A DNA stretch of 19,989 nucleotides from assembly GCA_036507695.1 (NCBI GenBank), contig DATCIR010000252.1, positions 1-19,989 on the forward strand, read 5' to 3'. This document shows positions 6,705-14,979 of the stretch, piece by piece. The position numbers and the translations under genes were made by a program. The first letter of the stretch is position 1; each line of letters begins with the position of its first letter. The notes beneath the pieces are model-generated. The model was not told where the DNA came from and did not search any database. It saw nothing but the letters and a program-made list of their open reading frames with translations. The DNA is from JAKEGK01 sp036507695 (GTDB taxonomy: Bacteria; Pseudomonadota; Gammaproteobacteria; SZUA-152).

Positions 6705-7754
6705 ATGGCCAACGTGACGGAAGTAAAGTTAAATAAGCGCGCCCAACATCTGCTGAAAACCCTGGTTCAATACTACATCCGGGAAGGACAGCCAGTTGGC
6801 TCAACGACGTTGTTGCGGGAATCCAAAATGGAATTGAGTTCCGCAACCGTGCGCAATGTCATTGCCGATCTTGAACGCCTGGGCCTGGTCCGTTCCCCCC
6901 ATACCTCCGCGGGCCGTATTCCTACCGTGGAGGGATACCGCATGTTTATCGATAATTTGCTGACGGTAAAACCTATGGAGCAGCAGGAAGTTGAACGGAT
7001 CAAAATCCGTTTGAACTCCGGCGCGGATACGAAACTATTGGTTGAGTCGGCATCCACGATGTTATCGGCACTGACCCGTATGGCGGGTGTGGTCATGATG
7101 CCCGACAGAAAACAAGCGCATATTCGACATATCGAATTCCTGCCGCTGTCCGACCGGCGAGTGCTGGCTATAATGGTGCTTGATAAAGGCGAAGTGCAAA
7201 ACCGGATTATTCACACGGACCGCAATTACTCGCAGCAGGAACTGGTGCATATATCCAATTGTTTGAATACGGAATTCGTTGGTAAGGATATTAACCGGGT
7301 CAGGGAATCCTTATTGAAACAAATGCAGGACGCCCGGGAGACCATGGATCGCATCATGCTTAAGGCGATTGAAATGGCGCAGTTGGTATTCAACGATGAA
7401 ACACCGCAACATGACTTTGTGCTGGCGGGTGAAGCCAATTTAATGAAATACGATGACATGGCTGATATCACCCGTTTGCGTCAGTTATTCGAAGCATTCA
7501 ATGAAAAGCGCGGCATACTGCATTTGCTCGATCAGTCATTACATGCTCCCGGCGTGCAAATCTTTGTCGGCAATGAGTCAGGCTACGAAGCGCTGGATGA
7601 CTGCAGTGTGGTTACCGCAACCTATTCCGATGGTGACAGGGTATTGGGCGCGCTTGGTGTGATCGGCCCAACACGCATGGCTTATGACCGGGTAATTCCG
7701 ATTGTGGATGTTACCGCAAAGCTGCTGGGCACCATTCTCAAGGAACGCAGCTAA
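6705..7754 (+). CDS. hrcA: Heat-inducible transcriptional repressor HrcA
   Basis: This 349-residue cytoplasmic repressor binds CIRCE operators of chaperone genes and is kept active by GroEL. The N-terminal winged helix is clear: LNKRAQHLLKTLV, EGQPVGSTTL, then SSATVRNVIADLERLG and SPHTSAGRIPTVEGYRMFID. The middle and C-terminal dimerisation parts, including QIFVGNES and SVVTATYSDGD, are intact. I start at ATG 6705 and not at the TTG 21 bases upstream, because the family begins near this residue; neither has a strong ribosome site. It heads the plus-strand heat-shock cluster. No CIRCE sequence is visible anywhere in the window, so its operator is likely at a distant locus such as groESL. Confidence 0.95.
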   Translation: MANVTEVKLNKRAQHLLKTLVQYYIREGQPVGSTTLLRESKMELSSATVRNVIADLERLGLVRSPHTSAGRIPTVEGYRMFIDNLLTVKPMEQQEVERIKIRLNSGADTKLLVESASTMLSALTRMAGVVMMPDRKQAHIRHIEFLPLSDRRVLAIMVLDKGEVQNRIIHTDRNYSQQELVHISNCLNTEFVGKDINRVRESLLKQMQDARETMDRIMLKAIEMAQLVFNDETPQHDFVLAGEANLMKYDDMADITRLRQLFEAFNEKRGILHLLDQSLHAPGVQIFVGNESGYEALDDCSVVTATYSDGDRVLGALGVIGPTRMAYDRVIPIVDVTAKLLGTILKERS

Positions 7755-7828
7755 CATTGCATTTAATGATCCATTCAACTCCGCTCCCTTTATTACCTTC
7801 CAGCACGGTTTTCGTTTGCATTTTTTCT

Positions 7829-7857
7829 CTTGAAACTTAACAATACTGCCCCCATAT
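7829..7857 (+). promoter_or_regulatory. Sigma-32 heat-shock promoter for grpE
   Basis: CTTGAAA (7829-7835), a 14-bp spacer and CCCCATAT (7850-7857) match the sigma-32 consensus almost exactly. The start site should fall near 7864, giving a leader of about 165 nt before grpE. Confidence 0.85.
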
Positions 7858-8029
7858 CCTAGTGAACGCGTGAATTGACTGGAATAGTTCAAATAATCAA
7901 TTAGTTTTACGTGATTCTTTATGTAGTTTTGCAGGATTTTTTGACGTTTGGCGGGTTGAAAGTACCTCCTAAACTACAGCCAAAGAACAACGAATTGATC
8001 TATTTCAATAAGTCGTACGGAGAAATTTC

Positions 8030-8695
8030 ATGGTAAGCGACGAAAACACAGTTTCAAATTCCAAGAATGAGGCAATGCGTGATACTGATGTGCCCGCCAA
8101 TGAGCCCACCAAAAATAGAACCGTTGAATCACAATCGAGTACCGAATCAAGCGCGGCGCCAAGCTCCGGCGAACAGGATTCCAATGTATTAAAAGAGGAA
8201 CTGGTGAAGTTGCAGGCTCAGCTCAAACAAGCAGAAGAAAAAGCGGCGAAGCATTGGGATGAATTGCTGCGCGCCAAAGCGGATCTTGAAAACACCCGCC
8301 GACGGCTGCAACGGGACGTGGAAAACGCGCATAAGTACGCGGTTGAAAAATTTGTCCAGGATTTGCTGCCCGTGATTGACAGCCTGGAAAGGGGTATCAG
8401 CGCCGCCAGCGAAATGGACGCCGACATCCACAAATTGCAGGAAGGAACCGAATTAACGTTGAAAATGTTCAACGACTGCGCCAGCAAGTTCGGCGTAGCA
8501 GCAATCGACCCCCAAGGAGAAGCTTTCAATCCGGAATTTCATCAGGCCGTGTCCATGCAGGAGAGTAACGAATATGCGCCAAATACGGTGATGATGGTGA
8601 TGCAAAAAGGATATTTGTTAAACGGCCGGTTAGTGCGTCCCGCCATGGTGGTGGTTGCCAAAGCCGCAACGAATGCGCCCGCAGGATCTGACTAG
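8030..8695 (+). CDS. grpE: Nucleotide exchange factor GrpE
   Basis: This 221-residue cytoplasmic dimer releases ADP from DnaK. The first 45 residues are Ser/Thr/Glu-rich and probably unstructured. A long coiled coil follows (about 50-110, VLKEELVKLQAQLKQAEEK onward), then the beta domain with the family signature FNPEFHQAVSM and the C-terminal GYLLNGRLVRPAMVVVAK. The disordered head is somewhat longer than in E. coli GrpE. The ATG has GGAGAA just upstream. Transcription should come from the sigma-32 promoter at 7829-7857. Confidence 0.97.
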   Translation: MVSDENTVSNSKNEAMRDTDVPANEPTKNRTVESQSSTESSAAPSSGEQDSNVLKEELVKLQAQLKQAEEKAAKHWDELLRAKADLENTRRRLQRDVENAHKYAVEKFVQDLLPVIDSLERGISAASEMDADIHKLQEGTELTLKMFNDCASKFGVAAIDPQGEAFNPEFHQAVSMQESNEYAPNTVMMVMQKGYLLNGRLVRPAMVVVAKAATNAPAGSD

Positions 8696-8749
8696 CGTCG
8701 ACAAGGAAATATAAGATTCACTGAAAACACAAAAACAGATTAAAAAAAA

Positions 8750-8777
8750 CTTGAATTCAATGGGTATGACCCTACTT
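8750..8777 (+). promoter_or_regulatory. Sigma-32-like promoter candidate for dnaK
   Basis: CTTGAAT (8750-8756), a 13-bp spacer and CCCTACTT (8770-8777) resemble a heat-shock promoter with an imperfect -10 box. It lies between grpE and dnaK and would let dnaK be made independently of grpE. Confidence 0.45.
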
Positions 8778-8778
8778 A

Positions 8779-8820
8779 CTGTTTAGTTAATTACAAACCC
8801 TGTTTAGTTAATTACAAACC
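8779..8820. repeat. Perfect 21-bp tandem duplication in the dnaK leader
   Basis: Two identical 21-bp copies (8779-8799, 8800-8820) abut with no mismatch; the unit begins CTGTTTAGTTAATTACAAA. They start immediately after the candidate -10 box and occupy the first half of the dnaK leader. The unit contains a TTAGTTAA palindrome-like core. Confidence 0.95.
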
Positions 8821-8867
8821 GGATTTTATAAATCAACAAAGAATTAGTGACTTGGAGACCAGGAAAC

Positions 8868-10793
8868 ATGGGAAAAATTATCGGAATCGACCTAGGCACG
8901 ACTAACTCCTGTGTCGCGGTAATGGAAGGCGGTAAACCCCGCGTCATCGAGAACAGCGAAGGGGACCGCACCACGCCTTCGGTGGTTGCTTTTACCAGAG
9001 ACGGCGAAGTCCTGGTGGGAGCGTCCGCTAAACGTCAAGCGGTTACCAATCCCAAAGACACACTGTACGCAATCAAGCGCTTGATCGGCCGGCGCTTTAA
9101 GGATGCTGAAGTGCAGAAAGATATCAGTCTGGTGCCATTCAATATTCTTGCTGCAGACAATGGCGACGCCTGGGTAGAAGCGGGCGGAAAGAAAATGGCG
9201 CCGCCGGAAATTTCCGCGCGCGTTTTGATGAAAATGAAAAAGACAGCGGAAGAGTATCTGGGTGAGCCGGTCACCGAGGCGGTAATTACCGTACCCGCAT
9301 ACTTTAATGATTCGCAGCGCCAGGCCACTAAGGACGCCGGCAAAATCGCCGGGCTTGAAGTCAAGCGCATCATCAATGAACCGACAGCGGCAGCGCTGGC
9401 GTTTGGCTTGGATAAAAAGGAGGGTGACCGCAAGATCGCCGTTTATGACCTCGGTGGCGGCACGTTTGATATTTCCATTATTGAAATCGCCGACATAGAC
9501 GGTGAACACCAGATCGAGGTGCTGTCCACCAATGGCGACACGTTCCTCGGTGGTGAAGATTTCGATCAGCGCCTGATTGATTACCTGGTTGCGGAATTCA
9601 AGAAAGAGCAAGGCGTCGACTTGCGTAAAGATCCATTGGCGCTGCAACGCCTGAAAGAAGCTTCCGAGAAGGCGAAGATCGAGTTGTCCTCCGCGCAGCA
9701 AACGGACGTGAACCTGCCATACATCACGGCGGATGCTACCGGTCCCAAACATTTGAACATCAAGTTAACCCGCGCCAAGCTCGAGTCCTTAGTGGATGAC
9801 CTGATTGCGCGCACCTTGGAACCTTGCAAAATCGCCATGAAGGATGCCGGGTTAAGCGCGAGTGAAATTGGTGATGTCATTTTAGTTGGCGGTCAAACGC
9901 GGATGCCAAAGGTTCAGCAAGTCGTAAAGGATTTCTTCGGCAGGGAACCGCGTAAAGACGTGAATCCTGACGAAGCGGTTGCGGTTGGCGCGGCGATTCA
10001 GGGTGGTGTATTAGGCGGTGAAGTCAAGGATATATTGCTGCTGGACGTTACACCTTTGTCTCTCGGTATTGAGACCATGGGTGGTGTAATGACTAAATTG
10101 ATTGAGAAAAACACCACCATTCCAACCAAGGCGCAACAGGTGTTTTCAACGGCGGACGACCGCCAGACCGCGGTTACCGTGCATGTATTGCAAGGCGAAC
10201 GCGAAATGGCATCGGCGAATAAATCCCTGGGCCGGTTTGACTTGTCGGATATTCCGCCGGCGCCCCGTGGTATTCCGCAAATCGAAGTGGTATTTGATAT
10301 CGATGCAAATGGTATTTTGCATGTATCAGCCAAGGATAAAGCGACAGGCAAACAGCAATCCATAGTCATCAAGGCATCCAGTGGCTTGTCGGATGACGAA
10401 ATACAAAAAATGGTGAAAGACGCCGAAGCCCACGCTGCCGAAGACAAGAAATTCCATGACCTGGTCACCGCGCGTAATCAGGCGGATAACCTGATTCACG
10501 CCTGCCGTAAATCCATGACTGATCTGGGTGACAAGGTCAGCGCCGACGAAAAGCAAAAACTCGAAGCCGCCATCACGGATCTGGAAGCCGTCATGAAAAC
10601 TGATGACAAGGATGTCATTGAAGCCAAGACCAAGATTCTTGTGGAAGCTTCCGGAAAAATCGCCGAGCGCGCCTATCAGCAAAGCGCCCAGGGCCAGCAA
10701 GCGGGTGCTGCGGGTGGCGCCAATACTGAATCCGCAAAAGGTGACGATGTTGTCGATGCCGAGTTCGAAGAAGTAAAAGAAGATAACAAATAA
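8868..10793 (+). CDS. dnaK: Chaperone protein DnaK (Hsp70)
   Basis: This 641-residue Hsp70 folds and protects proteins in an ATP cycle driven by DnaJ and GrpE. The ATPase domain shows IDLGTTNS at residues 7-14, DLGGGTFDIS at 194-203 and LVGGQTRMPKV near 342. The substrate-binding domain begins with DVTPLSLGIETMGG, and the C-terminal lid ends in the charged tail DAEFEEVKEDNK usual in proteobacteria. I choose ATG 8868, preceded by GGAGACCAGGAAAC, over a GTG seven codons upstream, since the family starts MGKIIGIDLG. It follows grpE by about 170 bp, with its own weak heat-shock promoter and a duplicated leader. Confidence 0.99.
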   Translation: MGKIIGIDLGTTNSCVAVMEGGKPRVIENSEGDRTTPSVVAFTRDGEVLVGASAKRQAVTNPKDTLYAIKRLIGRRFKDAEVQKDISLVPFNILAADNGDAWVEAGGKKMAPPEISARVLMKMKKTAEEYLGEPVTEAVITVPAYFNDSQRQATKDAGKIAGLEVKRIINEPTAAALAFGLDKKEGDRKIAVYDLGGGTFDISIIEIADIDGEHQIEVLSTNGDTFLGGEDFDQRLIDYLVAEFKKEQGVDLRKDPLALQRLKEASEKAKIELSSAQQTDVNLPYITADATGPKHLNIKLTRAKLESLVDDLIARTLEPCKIAMKDAGLSASEIGDVILVGGQTRMPKVQQVVKDFFGREPRKDVNPDEAVAVGAAIQGGVLGGEVKDILLLDVTPLSLGIETMGGVMTKLIEKNTTIPTKAQQVFSTADDRQTAVTVHVLQGEREMASANKSLGRFDLSDIPPAPRGIPQIEVVFDIDANGILHVSAKDKATGKQQSIVIKASSGLSDDEIQKMVKDAEAHAAEDKKFHDLVTARNQADNLIHACRKSMTDLGDKVSADEKQKLEAAITDLEAVMKTDDKDVIEAKTKILVEASGKIAERAYQQSAQGQQAGAAGGANTESAKGDDVVDAEFEEVKEDNK

Positions 10794-10834
10794 AATTTAA
10801 AACAGACTTAGTACATAACTCGAATACATGGATT

Positions 10835-10871
10835 ACGCAAAGTGTCGTCCCGCGGGCGGCCTTTGCGTTTT
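10835..10871 (+). terminator. Hairpin between dnaK and dnaJ (attenuating terminator)
   Basis: ACGCAAAG (10835-10842) pairs perfectly with CTTTGCGT (10861-10868) around a GC-rich loop that can fold further, followed by a short T run. It would end part of the dnaK transcripts and lower dnaJ output. The U-tract is short, so read-through is likely. Confidence 0.55.
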
Positions 10872-10907
10872 GTGTATTTATAAACAGCGTTAGAAAGCGT
10901 AAGCACT

Positions 10908-12026
10908 ATGGCGAAACGTGATTATTATGAAGTTCTAGGTGTTGCGAAAAACGCAAGCGAGGCGGAATTAAAAACGGCCTTTAAGCGTATGGCCATGAAA
11001 CACCATCCTGACCGCAATCCTGACGACAAAACCGCCGAAGACAAATTCAAAGAAGCCAAAGAAGCCTACGAAGTATTGTCCGATGCGCAAAAACGCGCGG
11101 CTTACGACCAGTTTGGCCATGCCGGTATAGGAGGTGGCGCCGGTGGCTTTGGCGCGGGTGGCGCCAGCTTCAACGACATCTTTGGTGATGTGTTTGGTGA
11201 TATTTTCGGTGGTGGAAGAGCAGGCGGTTCCCGCGTACGGCGTGGCGCTGACCTGCGTTATAACCTCGAAATCAGTCTCGAAGAAGCCGTGCAGGGAACC
11301 ACGGTAAAAATACGTGTTCCCTCCACCACGGAATGTTCAGAGTGCGGCGGCAGCGGTGCGCGCAAAGGCAGCTCACCCGTCAAGTGCGGCACCTGTAATG
11401 GCATTGGCCAGGTGCGGATGCAACAAGGCTTTTTTTCGCTGCAGCAAACCTGCCCTAATTGCCGGGGTACGGGTGAAATCATCAAGGATCCGTGCCCGAG
11501 TTGCCATGGTCAAGGCAGGGTGCAGGAACACAAAACCTTATCCGTTAAAGTACCGCCAGGCGTCGATAACGGGGACCGCATCCGGCTGAGCGGCGAAGGC
11601 GAAGCGGGAGACAAAGGCGCGCCACACGGTGATTTATATGTGCAGATTGCCGTAAAACCGCATCCCATATTTGAACGTGATGAAAGCGATCTTTACTGTG
11701 AAGTGCCCATCAGCTTTGTGACAGCCACCTTGGGCGGGGAACTGGAAGTGCCAACCCTGGAAGGCCGGGTTAAATTGAAAATACCGGCCGAAACCCAAAG
11801 TGGTAAATTGTTTCGCTTGCGGGGCAAGGGTGTAAAATCCGTGCGGGGCGGTTCCGCGGGTGATTTAATCTGCCGCGTCGCGATAGAGACTCCGGTTAAA
11901 CTGACCAGCAAACAAAAAGAACTGTTAAAGGAATTTGAAGCCTCCTTGACGGGTGAAAAGCATCGCCCGAAAGAAAGCTCCTGGCTGGACGGGGTTAAAA
12001 AGTTTTTTGATGATTTAAAACCCTGA
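10908..12026 (+). CDS. dnaJ: Chaperone protein DnaJ (Hsp40)
   Basis: This 372-residue co-chaperone stimulates DnaK ATPase and delivers substrates. The J domain carries the HPD motif at residues 33-35. A Gly/Phe-rich linker covers about 70-105. Four zinc-binding CxxCxGxG repeats follow: CSECGGSG 143-150, CGTCNGIG 160-167, CPNCRGTG 182-189 and CPSCHGQG 196-203. The C-terminal substrate domains are complete. It is a full-length type I DnaJ. The ribosome site before the ATG is weak. Its stop codon lies inside the first unit of a 13-bp tandem repeat. Confidence 0.98.
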   Translation: MAKRDYYEVLGVAKNASEAELKTAFKRMAMKHHPDRNPDDKTAEDKFKEAKEAYEVLSDAQKRAAYDQFGHAGIGGGAGGFGAGGASFNDIFGDVFGDIFGGGRAGGSRVRRGADLRYNLEISLEEAVQGTTVKIRVPSTTECSECGGSGARKGSSPVKCGTCNGIGQVRMQQGFFSLQQTCPNCRGTGEIIKDPCPSCHGQGRVQEHKTLSVKVPPGVDNGDRIRLSGEGEAGDKGAPHGDLYVQIAVKPHPIFERDESDLYCEVPISFVTATLGGELEVPTLEGRVKLKIPAETQSGKLFRLRGKGVKSVRGGSAGDLICRVAIETPVKLTSKQKELLKEFEASLTGEKHRPKESSWLDGVKKFFDDLKP

Positions 12027-12057
12027 CCGATAACCCTGACCGACAACCCTGATTGCT
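12019..12057. repeat. 13-bp tandem repeat across the dnaJ stop codon
   Basis: AACCCTGACCGAT (12019-12031), AACCCTGACCGAC (12032-12044) and AACCCTGATTGCT (12045-12057) are three head-to-tail copies, the last diverged. The first contains the last codon and TGA stop of dnaJ. Confidence 0.85.
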
Positions 12058-12107
12058 AACCGGGATCAACAAACAACAGCAAATTACCCGAACCGGAAAC
12101 ATCCACG

Positions 12108-12644
12108 TTGAAATTCAGTATTTTACAATTATTCAAAAGCCATTCCACCAGCCCTTCGCGGCGTAAATTACTGGGCGGTCTGCTGGCGGGTAGCGGCCTG
12201 TTCCTGGCGAGTAAAGCCAATAAGACTCAGGCGGCTGAATCCGCCGCGGGCGCCAGTGAAGAACTGCGTTTTCCCGGAGATCCTGCTACAAACAAGGTTG
12301 TCTATCAGTTTAATAAGTCCGATGAAGACTACCATAAAGCCGTATTGTTCTCTGTCGGCGCTATGTTGCGTAAATACGGCGACGATATTCATATTGTGGT
12401 GGTAGGTATCGGTCCTGGTATCCATATACTGGCCAAAAAACCTCAACGGCCTGTCAGCAATGAAGTGCGAGAGCGCGTCGCCAGCCTATTGCAGTATGGG
12501 GTTGAGTTTCACGCTTGCGGAAATACCATGAAGGCACTGGGTTGGACGGAGCAGGATATTCTTGAATCGGCAAAACTCGTGGAAGTAGGCGCCGCCGACC
12601 TGATGGAGTTACAACAGCAAGGTTATGCTTATATCAGTTGGTAG
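12108..12644 (+). CDS. DsrE-like protein with a twin-arginine signal
   Basis: This 178-residue protein begins at a TTG with CCGGAAAC some 10 nt upstream; no ATG lies nearby, so the exact start is uncertain. Residues 17-24 are SRRKLLGG followed by a hydrophobic stretch and ANKTQA, which reads as a Tat export signal with cleavage near residue 42. The mature part from about 63 has the DsrE/DsrF-like alpha/beta pattern: KVVYQFNKSDEDYHKAVLF, HIVVVGIGPGIHIL, and a single cysteine at 137 in VEFHACGNTM. DsrE family proteins carry sulfur on such cysteines, or are of unknown role when exported. Physiological role is unknown. It lies between dnaJ and dapB, in the same direction. Confidence 0.8.
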   Translation: MKFSILQLFKSHSTSPSRRKLLGGLLAGSGLFLASKANKTQAAESAAGASEELRFPGDPATNKVVYQFNKSDEDYHKAVLFSVGAMLRKYGDDIHIVVVGIGPGIHILAKKPQRPVSNEVRERVASLLQYGVEFHACGNTMKALGWTEQDILESAKLVEVGAADLMELQQQGYAYISW

Positions 12645-12737
12645 TTGGTGAATTGGGTTTCGTTTTATGAGGCAAGCCATCAGTGTTGAAACAACATTTC
12701 AATGGCGTAACACAATGATTCACACCGGAGAGTGGTT

Positions 12738-13547
12738 ATGACCAGGATTGCTGTCACGGGCGCGGCCGGCCGTATGGGCCGAACATTGATAGAGGCGTGC
12801 GAGCTGGCCGATAACGCGCACCTGGTTGCGGCACTCGAGCGGGCAGGCAGCAAGGTGATCGGTATGGACGCGGGAGAGTTAGCCGGTATCGGCAAAAAAA
12901 ATATTGCCATTGTTGACAGTATCGACGCCGTTACCGGTCAACTGGATGTGCTGATCGATTTCACCACGCCTGCTGCTACCCTGGCCAATCTGGCGGCCTG
13001 CCGGTCCGCCAACAAGCGCCTGGTCATTGGCACCACCGGTTTGTCCGCCGCGCACAAAAAGGAAATCGCCGCCGCGGCCAACGATATTGCGATCGTATTG
13101 GCGCCGAATATGAGTGTCGGTGTAAACCTGTGTTTTAAGCTGCTGGATATCGCCGCGCGGGTAATGAATGAGGATATCGATATAGAAATTATTGAAGCGC
13201 ATCATCGCCACAAGGTCGACGCGCCATCGGGCACGGCATTGGCGATGGGTGAAGTCGTTGCCAACGCGCTGGGACGCGACCTGAAAGACTGCGCGGTCTA
13301 TGGCCGCCAGGGGCATACCGGCGAACGGGACCGTGTCACCATCGGTTTTGAAACCATACGCGCCGGCGATATCGTTGGCGAGCATACCGTGATGTTTGCC
13401 GGTATCGGCGAGCGGGTCGAAATTACCCATAAGGCGTCCAGCCGCATGACGTTCGCCAAAGGCGCGGTAAGGGCGGCGAAGTGGTTAATGGCGCAGAACA
13501 AAGGTCTGTTTGACATGCAGGATGTATTGGGTCTGCGTGCAATGTAA
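12738..13547 (+). CDS. dapB: 4-hydroxy-tetrahydrodipicolinate reductase
   Basis: This 269-residue cytoplasmic enzyme reduces hydroxy-tetrahydrodipicolinate with NAD(P)H in the diaminopimelate/lysine pathway. The nucleotide-binding loop GAAGRMG is at residues 8-14, and the catalytic and substrate-binding stretch EAHHRHKVDAPSGTA is at about 153-167, with the catalytic His and Lys present. I place the start at ATG 12738, seven bases after GGAG; a GTG two codons earlier lies too close to that site. Length agrees with family members. A small TTGAAA-N5-TTTCAA inverted repeat (12686-12702) lies upstream. The gene is single, with about 270 bp before carA. Confidence 0.97.
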   Translation: MTRIAVTGAAGRMGRTLIEACELADNAHLVAALERAGSKVIGMDAGELAGIGKKNIAIVDSIDAVTGQLDVLIDFTTPAATLANLAACRSANKRLVIGTTGLSAAHKKEIAAAANDIAIVLAPNMSVGVNLCFKLLDIAARVMNEDIDIEIIEAHHRHKVDAPSGTALAMGEVVANALGRDLKDCAVYGRQGHTGERDRVTIGFETIRAGDIVGEHTVMFAGIGERVEITHKASSRMTFAKGAVRAAKWLMAQNKGLFDMQDVLGLRAM

Positions 13548-13699
13548 CGTGACTTTGCCCAAATTGCGGATTTGCGGATGATCAACCAGGCGTAACGAAG
13601 CTTTAAGCGAGGTTTAAATACCCAAGATACCGGTTTTAGCCGTGGACACATCCGCGCGATCGCAGTAAAATTGCGCCTCAGCATCGAAAACAAATTCAG

Positions 13700-13728
13700 G
13701 CGGGAGAGGCGAGCATCGTCTCTCCCGC
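13700..13728. other. Strong 13-bp-stem hairpin upstream of carA
   Basis: GCGGGAGAGGCGA (13700-13712) pairs with TCGTCTCTCCCGC (13716-13728), one G-U pair, closing on a GCA triloop. No U-run follows on the plus strand. It lies 150 bp after dapB and 90 bp before carA; it may end dapB transcripts, act in a carA leader, or be a REP-like dispersed element. Confidence 0.7.
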
Positions 13729-13820
13729 TTCGCATGTGAGATTTGTATGTGTGCCGGGCAGTTAGCTCGCATTTAGATGTACCTGAAATATTACCAAACA
13801 CGCTAACGGGAGGTTTTTAG

Positions 13821-14960
13821 TTGAGGAAGCCGGCAATCTTGGCCCTAGAAGACGGCAGCATCTTCCAAGGTGAGTCCATTGGCAGTGATGGCCTTACCGT
13901 AGGCGAAGTTGTTTTCAATACCGCCATCACCGGTTACCAGGAAATTCTCACCGATCCCTCCTATTGCCGTCAGATCGTCACCTTAACCTATCCCCACATC
14001 GGCAACACCGGCACCAATTCCGAAGATGCGGAATCCGGCAAAGTCTGGGCCAGCGGCCTGGTCATTCGCAATCTGCCGCTGTTGGCCAGTAATTGGCGAA
14101 ACCAGGAATCGCTGGAGACTTATCTGGTCCGTAACAAGGTGGTGGCCATCGCCGATATCGACACGCGCCAGTTGACCCGTGTGCTGAGAGAGAAAGGGGC
14201 GCAGGCCGGATGTATCTTGGCCGGTGAAATTGACGCGCAAAAAGCGATAGAGCAAGCCAGGGCTTTTCCCGGCTTAAGCGGTATGGACCTGGCCAAGGTG
14301 GTCAGCACCCGGGAAAGTTATCAATGGAAAGAAGGAAGCTGGCGCCTGGGCGAGGGTTTTGCGCAGCCAGCTGCCAATGCCAGACGATACAAGGTCGTTG
14401 CCTACGATTTCGGCGTGAAACGCAATATATTACGCATGCTGGTTGACCGCGGTTGTGATGTCACGGTGGTACCGGCGCAGACACCGGCGAGTGCGGTGCT
14501 GAGCATGAATCCGGACGGCGTTTTTTTATCGAATGGTCCTGGTGATCCAGCGCCTTGTGATTACGCCCTGTCAGCGATAAAAACCTTACTCGAACGTCAA
14601 ATGCCCTTGTTCGGTATTTGCCTGGGACATCAGCTGCTAGGCCTTGCCAGTGGTGGCAGGACTATCAAAATGAAATTCGGCCATCATGGGGCTAATCATC
14701 CCGTGAAAGAGCTTTCGACCAGCGCGGTGATGATTACCAGCCAGAATCATGGCTTCGCAGTGGATGAAGACTCATTGCCAGCGGCGGTGGTTGCCACCCA
14801 CCGTTCACTGTTCGATGGTTCACTGCAAGGCATTCGGCATAAAGAAAAGCCGGCTTTCAGTTTTCAGGGGCATCCGGAAGCCAGCCCGGGACCACACGAT
14901 ATGGCTCCCTTGTTTGATCAGTTTATCGGATTAATGCAACAGCAAATAGCGCGAAAATAA
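13821..14960 (+). CDS. carA: Carbamoyl-phosphate synthase small subunit (glutamine amidotransferase)
   Basis: This 379-residue subunit releases ammonia from glutamine and passes it to CarB for carbamoyl phosphate synthesis, feeding arginine and pyrimidine pathways. The N-terminal domain starts ALEDGSIFQGESIG and holds GYQEILTDPSY. The class I amidotransferase domain has nucleophile Cys267 in FGICLGHQ, with His351 and Glu353 in FQGHPEASPG. The start is a TTG at 13821, supported by GGGAGG seven bases upstream; a rare start codon is also used by E. coli carA, so it is probably real and limits translation. A terminator-like hairpin separates it from carB. Confidence 0.97.
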   Translation: MRKPAILALEDGSIFQGESIGSDGLTVGEVVFNTAITGYQEILTDPSYCRQIVTLTYPHIGNTGTNSEDAESGKVWASGLVIRNLPLLASNWRNQESLETYLVRNKVVAIADIDTRQLTRVLREKGAQAGCILAGEIDAQKAIEQARAFPGLSGMDLAKVVSTRESYQWKEGSWRLGEGFAQPAANARRYKVVAYDFGVKRNILRMLVDRGCDVTVVPAQTPASAVLSMNPDGVFLSNGPGDPAPCDYALSAIKTLLERQMPLFGICLGHQLLGLASGGRTIKMKFGHHGANHPVKELSTSAVMITSQNHGFAVDEDSLPAAVVATHRSLFDGSLQGIRHKEKPAFSFQGHPEASPGPHDMAPLFDQFIGLMQQQIARK

Positions 14961-14979
14961 TTCAGAGAATAGTAAAAAC

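Noticed and set aside
7755..8029. CIRCE operator for HrcA upstream of grpE
   Set aside because: Searched by eye for GAGTGCTAA and its complement; none found here or upstream of hrcA or dnaK.
8779..8820. CRISPR-like repeat
   Set aside because: Only two adjacent copies with no spacers and no cas genes; it is a simple tandem duplication.
8847..8867. GTG start upstream of dnaK giving seven extra residues
   Set aside because: The added residues are absent from DnaK proteins and overlap the ribosome site of the ATG at 8868.
8892..9752. Long open frame antisense to dnaK (286 codons), and similar ones antisense to carB, carA and dapB
   Set aside because: Shadows of codon bias in conserved genes; translations lack any family resemblance.
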